Below, one piece after another: positions 1 to 2,867 of a stretch of 5,205 nt of DNA (the stretch's first letter is position 1; each line of letters begins with the position of its first letter). This DNA is from Bifidobacteriaceae bacterium (lineage in GTDB: Bacteria; Actinomycetota; Actinomycetes; Actinomycetales; WQXJ01). The notes under the pieces are model-generated. The model made no database searches. It was not told where the DNA came from and worked only from the letters and a program-made list of their open reading frames with translations. The position numbers were made by a program, and so were the translations under genes. The stretch is taken from assembly GCA_031265345.1 (NCBI GenBank), contig JAISCU010000149.1, positions 1-5,205 on the forward strand, read 5' to 3'.

Positions 1-2
1 GC

Positions 3-80
3 GGCGACGAGCGCGCGTTGGCCGGACTCGATACCTCCTCTCGCGCGTTGGTCAGCTACGCTCGCCGGGCGCGCGCGTGA
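3..80 (+). CDS. Possible 3' end of an upstream gene (partial)
   Basis: Frame 3 is open from the left edge to a TGA at 78-80 and would encode about 25 residues ending in SSRALVSYARRARA. Roughly 21 of 25 codons end in G or C, better than the neighbouring frames, which fits high-GC coding DNA. The stop lies 80 bases before the kinase start, with a small stem-loop in between. The tail is arginine- and alanine-rich and I do not recognise a family. The stretch is too short to exclude non-coding DNA: it contains a CGCGCGTTGG direct repeat (12-21 and 42-51), and GC-rich open frames of this size arise by chance. Confidence 0.35.
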   Translation, partial: GDERALAGLDTSSRALVSYARRARA

Positions 81-93
81 GAACCTTGGAGGC

Positions 94-111
94 GGGTGCC
101 TGACGGCGCCC
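94..111. terminator. Small GC-rich stem-loop between the partial gene and the kinase
   Basis: GGGTGCC (94-100) and GGCGCCC (105-111) form a 7-bp stem with one G-U pair around a TGAC loop. It lies 14 bases after the putative stop at 80 and 35 bases before the kinase ribosome binding site. It could be a weak terminator for the upstream gene or a leader hairpin. No U-tract follows, so the assignment is tentative. Confidence 0.3.
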
Positions 112-145
112 ACGTGCCCTGCCGATCCCGACCACTACCCATCCC

Positions 146-152
146 GAGGAGG
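146..152 (+). promoter_or_regulatory. Strong ribosome binding site of the kinase gene
   Basis: GAGGAGG at 146-152 is strongly complementary to the 3' end of 16S rRNA and sits 8 bases before the ATG at 161. This fixes the kinase start. No in-frame ATG or GTG upstream has comparable support. Confidence 0.85.
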
Positions 153-160
153 ACTCCACC

Positions 161-976
161 ATGGTTGACCTTGCCTACGTCATCGCCGGTTCCGAAGCGA
201 CAGGTGGCGCCGGACTTCAAGCCGATCTCAAGACGTTCCAGCAGATGGGCGTGTACGGCGTTGGCACGGTGACGTGCATCGTCTCCTTCGACCCAGCCGC
301 GGACTGGGGCCACCGGTTCTACCCGATCCCGCCGGACGTCATCGGACAGCAGATCGAGGCGGCGACCGCCACCCACGATCTGGACGTGGTCAAGGTGGGC
401 ATGCTCGGTACGCCAGCCACCATCAAGCAGGTGGCACGGGGTCTGCGGACCCAGTCGTGGCGGCACGTGGTGGTCGATCCAGTCCTCATTTGCAAAGGTC
501 AGGAGCCCGGTGTGGCGCTGGACACCGACCAGGCCCTGCGCGCCGCCATCCTGCCGCTCGCCACCGTGGTCACCCCGAACAACTTCGAGGCCCGCACATT
601 GGCCGGGATGGACGCGTTGGAGTCGGTCGAGGATCTGATCGAGGCCGGCAGGCGGATCGTCGCCCAAGGCCCGCGCGCCGCCGTGGTCAAGGGCGGTGTC
701 CAATTCCCCGGCGACGCGGCAGTCGACGTCCTGGTCGAGGCCGGGCCGAACGGCATCGTGCACCACCGCGTGTATTCGGTACCCAAGGTCGGGACGGAAG
801 GGGTCTCCGGCGCCGGATGCACCTTCGCGGCAGCCATCACCGCGGCGCTGGCCACGGGAGCCACCGTCGCCGATGCCGTCGCCACGGCGAAGAGGTACGT
901 CACCCAGGGGATCGTCGCCAAGGTCCGTGCGCACACGCCCTTCGACACGGTCTGGCAGGGCGCTTTCGCGGACTGA
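161..976 (+). CDS. pdxK: Pyridoxal / hydroxymethylpyrimidine kinase (PdxK/ThiD family, two-cysteine type)
   Basis: This is a 271-residue ATP-dependent kinase of the ribokinase fold. It phosphorylates the 5'-hydroxymethyl group of pyridoxal or pyridoxine (vitamin B6 salvage) and in this family often hydroxymethylpyrimidine (thiamine synthesis) too; it should be cytosolic. Visible family features are the N-terminal VIAGSEATGGAG (residues 7-18) followed by QADLKTFQ; KVGML (78-82); VDPVLICKG (105-113); the nucleotide-side TPNNFEA (138-144); and the anion-hole/catalytic motif GAGC (217-220). By memory it resembles Bacillus subtilis PdxK closely, including the W-x-H...PI stretch near residues 49-56 and the CKG motif, and its length is typical. 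Cys111 and Cys220 match the pair described for the dual-cysteine pyridoxal kinases of Bacillus and Staphylococcus, where GAGC replaces the usual GTGD; I therefore favour a pyridoxal kinase over a dedicated ThiD. The start is set by the ribosome binding site 8 bases upstream. No thiamine or B6 gene partner is visible, and I see no clear terminator after the stop. Confidence 0.93.
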   Translation: MVDLAYVIAGSEATGGAGLQADLKTFQQMGVYGVGTVTCIVSFDPAADWGHRFYPIPPDVIGQQIEAATATHDLDVVKVGMLGTPATIKQVARGLRTQSWRHVVVDPVLICKGQEPGVALDTDQALRAAILPLATVVTPNNFEARTLAGMDALESVEDLIEAGRRIVAQGPRAAVVKGGVQFPGDAAVDVLVEAGPNGIVHHRVYSVPKVGTEGVSGAGCTFAAAITAALATGATVADAVATAKRYVTQGIVAKVRAHTPFDTVWQGAFAD

Positions 977-1195
977 CTGGGCTGGGGCTTGGCGCGGCGC
1001 GGCACGGTGGGGCGCGAGGCGGGGGCGGGGCGCGGCGGGGCCTGGTGCGGCGGGGTTTGGGTGGAAGCCGGGAGTTCAGCGCGGGGCGCGAGGCGGGTGT
1101 TGGGCCCGGCGCGCACTGGGGGCGAGGCTGAGCGACTTCGGCCAACACAGGCGGCGTGTGCGGTGGGGCTTGGCGCCGATGCTGGCGTGAGATGA
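977..1195. other. Non-coding G-rich tract with quadruplex-type runs
   Basis: There is no convincing gene here; open frames on either strand are low-complexity Arg/Gly/Ala or Pro-rich translations. The plus strand is strongly G-skewed. G-runs at 1009-1012, 1021-1025, 1027-1030, 1037-1040 and 1052-1055 fit a four-run G-quadruplex pattern with loops of 8, 1 and 6 bases in the first set. Two short perfect direct repeats are embedded: GGGGCGCGAGGCGGG at 1009-1023 and 1083-1097, and TGGGGCTTGGCGC at 983-995 and 1164-1176. The tract begins right after the kinase stop and ends at the ATGA that precedes the first structured element. Confidence 0.6.
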
Positions 1196-1390
1196 GGGGG
1201 AGGTCCGCGCCATCGACCCTGACAAACGAACGCGCCGACCTCCCACGCCCCGCGACGGCGCACGCATTCGGGCCATCGAGCGGGGAACCCCGGCGAGCTG
1301 GGGCAAGCCAGCCGGGGAGCCCTACACCGGTTACAACGAGGCAGGTCCATCGGGTATTCCGACTTCGAAGCCTTTTGCCCACGGAGGAAT
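1196..1390 (+). ncRNA. Structured RNA element, copy A: candidate orphan HEARO / IscB omegaRNA
   Basis: This element is homologous to 2427-2620. In order it shows: a hairpin of GGGAGGTC (1198-1205) with GACCTCCC (1237-1244) enclosing ACCCTGAC (1216-1223); a stem of CCCCGC (1248-1253) with GCGGGG (1280-1285), extended by GACGGC/GCCATC; a stem of CCCCGGC (1288-1294) with GCCGGGG (1311-1317) whose apical GGGGC (1300-1304) can pair with GCCCT (1319-1323) as a pseudoknot; a conserved GGTTACAAC (1329-1337); and a last hairpin of ATTCC (1356-1360) with GGAAT (1386-1390). Similarity may run on to a GATCAG...CTGACC hairpin ending near 1416. It starts directly after ATGA (1192-1195). Known for the family, from memory: HEARO RNAs lie directly 3' of ATGA or GTGA and are the guide RNAs of IscB nucleases. 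The HEARO identity is inferred, since no covariance model was run; the paired structure itself is seen directly. No nuclease gene follows. Confidence 0.6.
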
Positions 1391-1693
1391 CTACCGACCC
1401 GATCAGGGCTCTGACCGGGACATTTGGGACCAAACGTCCTGCTGAGCACGAAACTCACTCCCGGCCAGCGGCGATTCGGGCGGTCGTATGCCGCCCGGTG
1501 GACGGACATGATGGGACCCGCCACGAGTCCGGACCATTCGAACGGTGACTCGATGGAGACACTGGCCTCGTGGGTGCCATCGGCCGTCGGCGTCGGGCTC
1601 ACCTCGGGGCGTGGGCCGATGGTCTGGAATGTCGCCGCCCATGTGGAACCCCCGTGTCCACGGTGCCTCACATCGGCATCACACCCCCTGATG
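1391..1693. other. Non-coding spacer between element A and the tandem array
   Basis: No gene is supported. The open frames here have no recognisable protein motifs, and none resembles the start of an IscB-type protein, which would be expected just downstream of a complete HEARO element. Small features are a hairpin GATCAG-GGCT-CTGACC (1401-1416), a short inverted repeat GGGCGG...CCGCCC (1478-1483/1491-1496), and CATCA...TGATG just before the array. GC content is lower than in the flanking tract. Confidence 0.5.
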
Positions 1694-1701
1694 TGTCGCT
1701 C

Positions 1702-2178
1702 TGAGCAGTGCCGGACCCGTGCCAACACACCCATCAGGACCGAGTTGGCACGGGTTCGGCACTCACGCGGATCAGAGGCCCACCCGGCCGGGACTGTGAC
1801 CTGGGGTAATGCCGGGGCTGGCCTCCGGCATTCGCCCTGAGCAGTGCCGGACCCGTGCCAACACACCCATCAGGACCGAGTTGGCACGAGTTTGGCACTC
1901 ACGCGGATCAGGAGCGCATCCGGCCGGGGTTGTGACCTGGGGTAATGCCGGGGCTGGCCTCCGGCGTTCGCACTGAGCAGTGCCGGACCCGCGCCAACAC
2001 ACCCGTCAGGACCGAGGTGGCACGAGTTTGGCACTCTCGCCGATCAGGAGCGCATCCGGCCGGGGTTGTGACCTGGGGTAATGCCAGAGCTGGTCTCCAG
2101 CGTTCGCACTGAGCAGTGCCGGACCCGCGCCAACACACCCGTCAGGACCGAGTTGGCACGGGTTTGGCACTCACGCGG
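1702..2178. repeat. 136-bp tandem repeat array, 3.5 copies, each with a long inverted repeat
   Basis: Units start at 1702, 1838, 1974 and 2110 (partial, to 2178), with an exact 136-base period; units 1 and 2 differ at about ten positions. Each unit has an inverted repeat of 20-base arms around a 17-base loop: 1707-1726/1744-1763, 1843-1862/1880-1899, 1979-1998/2016-2035 and 2115-2134/2152-2171. In unit 1 the arms AGTGCCGGACCCGTGCCAAC and GTTGGCACGGGTTCGGCACT pair throughout, with one G-U; later units gain G-U and C-A positions. Each arm holds two GTGCC (or GGCAC) boxes 11 bases apart. A second small hairpin, GCTGG-NCT-CCRGC, lies in the inter-hairpin part. The array begins and ends with the hairpin half, giving four hairpins and three spacers. 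The spacers are near-identical, so this is not a CRISPR. Because 136 is not a multiple of 3, the repeat changes frame in each unit, which argues against coding. Confidence 0.92.
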
Positions 2179-2426
2179 GGCACGGGCCGGGTCGCTGCAC
2201 TGCGCGTCGCCACGATGAGTCGGCGCCGCGCGTCGCACCGGGCAGTCGAGGGGCTCCAGGCCGGCGAGACGGCGAGACGGCGTGACGGCGGCCCAGGGGA
2301 GACCGGCGTGGTGACAAGACCACCAGGGTGGACGCGGCAGGTCGGCAGGGCCGCGACGGGTCCGCCAGGACAGGGGACACCAGCGTGGCGACGGCCCGAC
2401 GGACCGGGGGGGAAAAAGAGGGGTGA
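2179..2426. other. Non-coding spacer between the array and element B
   Basis: I see no supported gene. The open frames translate to Arg/Gly/Pro-rich sequence without motifs. A short 8-bp microrepeat occurs at 2263-2286 (GGCGAGAC twice, then GGCGTGAC). The segment ends in a G-run and an A-run (near 2405-2417) and then GTGA (2423-2426), the target-like tetranucleotide abutting element B. If B is a guide-RNA element, its guide would come from the bases just before 2427. Confidence 0.5.
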
Positions 2427-2620
2427 GGCGGGGGGCCCGCGCGGCCTACCCTGACTGACGGTCCGCGCAGGTCCCCCCGCGCCCCGCGACGGCACGGCTT
2501 ACCGCGCCATCTAGCGGGGGACCTCGACCTGACTGGGGCAAGTCGGTCGAGGTGCCCTACGGAGGTTGCAACCACGAGTGTTGACACGCTATTCCGCCGT
2601 GCTCCCGTACGGAGCGGGAT
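2427..2620 (+). ncRNA. Structured RNA element, copy B: candidate orphan HEARO / IscB omegaRNA
   Basis: This is the second copy of the element at 1196-1390, diverged but with the same architecture. GGGGGG (2430-2435) pairs with CCCCCC (2473-2478), continued by CC-GCGCGG/CCGCGC-A-GG, around ACCCTGAC (2448-2455). CCCCGCGACGGC (2482-2493) pairs with GCCATC (2506-2511) and GCGGGG (2514-2519). CCTCGACC (2522-2529) pairs with GGTCGAGG (2545-2552), continued by GACT/AGTC, with apical GGGGC (2535-2539) able to pair with GCCCT (2554-2558). GGTTGCAAC lies at 2564-2572. ATTCC (2591-2595) pairs with GGGAT (2616-2620). Distances between motifs equal those of copy A (19, 10 and 27 bases for the last three steps), while helices change on both strands. 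It follows GTGA (2423-2426) directly. The HEARO/omegaRNA identity is inferred from the RTGA boundary and the structure; no IscB-like reading frame follows. Confidence 0.6.
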
Positions 2621-2797
2621 CCACCGGTGTGGCAGCCTCGGTAGATCAGCAGACTAACGGGATGACAAGGTATTTCAACATCGCTTTCGCCGCAAGCGTA
2701 AGCACGCCTCACTCACGCGATGAACCGCTTCCACGCACAAAACTGGTCCGCTGTCGCGGCGCGGCGCGGCGCGGCGGCCCACCGATCCCCAACACGC
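2621..2797. other. Non-coding region between element B and the terminator
   Basis: No gene is supported. An open frame covers it, but its translation is unlike any family I know and does not resemble an IscB N-terminus. GATCAG (2644-2649) is followed by a stretch loosely like the tail after element A, so element B may extend to about 2664. A small hairpin CGCTT...AAGCG (2682-2698) and four tandem copies of GCGGC (2756-2775) are present. Confidence 0.45.
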
Positions 2798-2839
2798 CCC
2801 GAGGGCCGGGGTTCGCAGCGACGAACCCCGGCCCTCGGG
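2798..2839. terminator. Perfect 18-bp stem-loop terminator, likely serving the minus-strand gene
   Basis: Bases 2798-2815 and 2822-2839 are exact reverse complements (core CGAGGGCCGGGGTTCG) around the 6-base loop CAGCGA. On the minus strand it starts 28 bases after the TAA of the FIVAR/BIG2 gene, the expected position for a Rho-independent terminator. No long U-tract follows on either strand; GC-rich hairpins without U-tracts are common in actinobacteria. The symmetric stem could also stop plus-strand transcripts coming from element B. Confidence 0.85.
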
Positions 2840-2867
2840 CGGTCAGGCCTCACATGGCCTTGGTGGG

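Noticed and set aside
56..934. Long minus-strand reading frame opposite the kinase
   Set aside because: It is a GC-rich shadow of the well-supported kinase gene, with an Arg/Gly/Asp-rich translation without domains.
1196..1340. c-di-AMP (ydaO), cobalamin, SAM-IV or other known actinobacterial riboswitch
   Set aside because: The AGCGGGGGACC stretch recalls ydaO, but GGGGCA is in a hairpin loop, the ydaO CCCGTCAGCTAAC segment is missing, and no regulated gene follows. Motifs of the other classes are absent.
1426..1440. DosR/DevR-like box (GGGACCAAACGTCC)
   Set aside because: The half-sites are off by one from the usual GGGAC-N4-GTCCC spacing and no regulated gene is nearby.
1745..1761. A sigma-54-like -24/-12 element (TTGGCACGG...GGCA) in the right arm of the array units
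   Set aside because: The match follows from the GGCAC box pair of the inverted repeat. Actinobacteria generally lack sigma-54, and no gene follows any of the copies.
1702..2178. CRISPR array
   Set aside because: The intervals between the hairpins are near-identical copies, the period is 136 bp, and no cas gene is present.
1772..2238. A series of similar small minus-strand reading frames beginning MCW/RGSGTAQ
   Set aside because: They are the same repeat read in successive copies shifted by 136 bp. The frame changes from unit to unit, there is no ribosome binding site, and the translation has no motif.
2581..2613. TTGACA (2581-2586) as the -35 box of a plus-strand promoter
   Set aside because: No acceptable -10 hexamer occurs at 16-18 bases spacing, it falls within the conserved-length part of RNA element B, and no gene follows.
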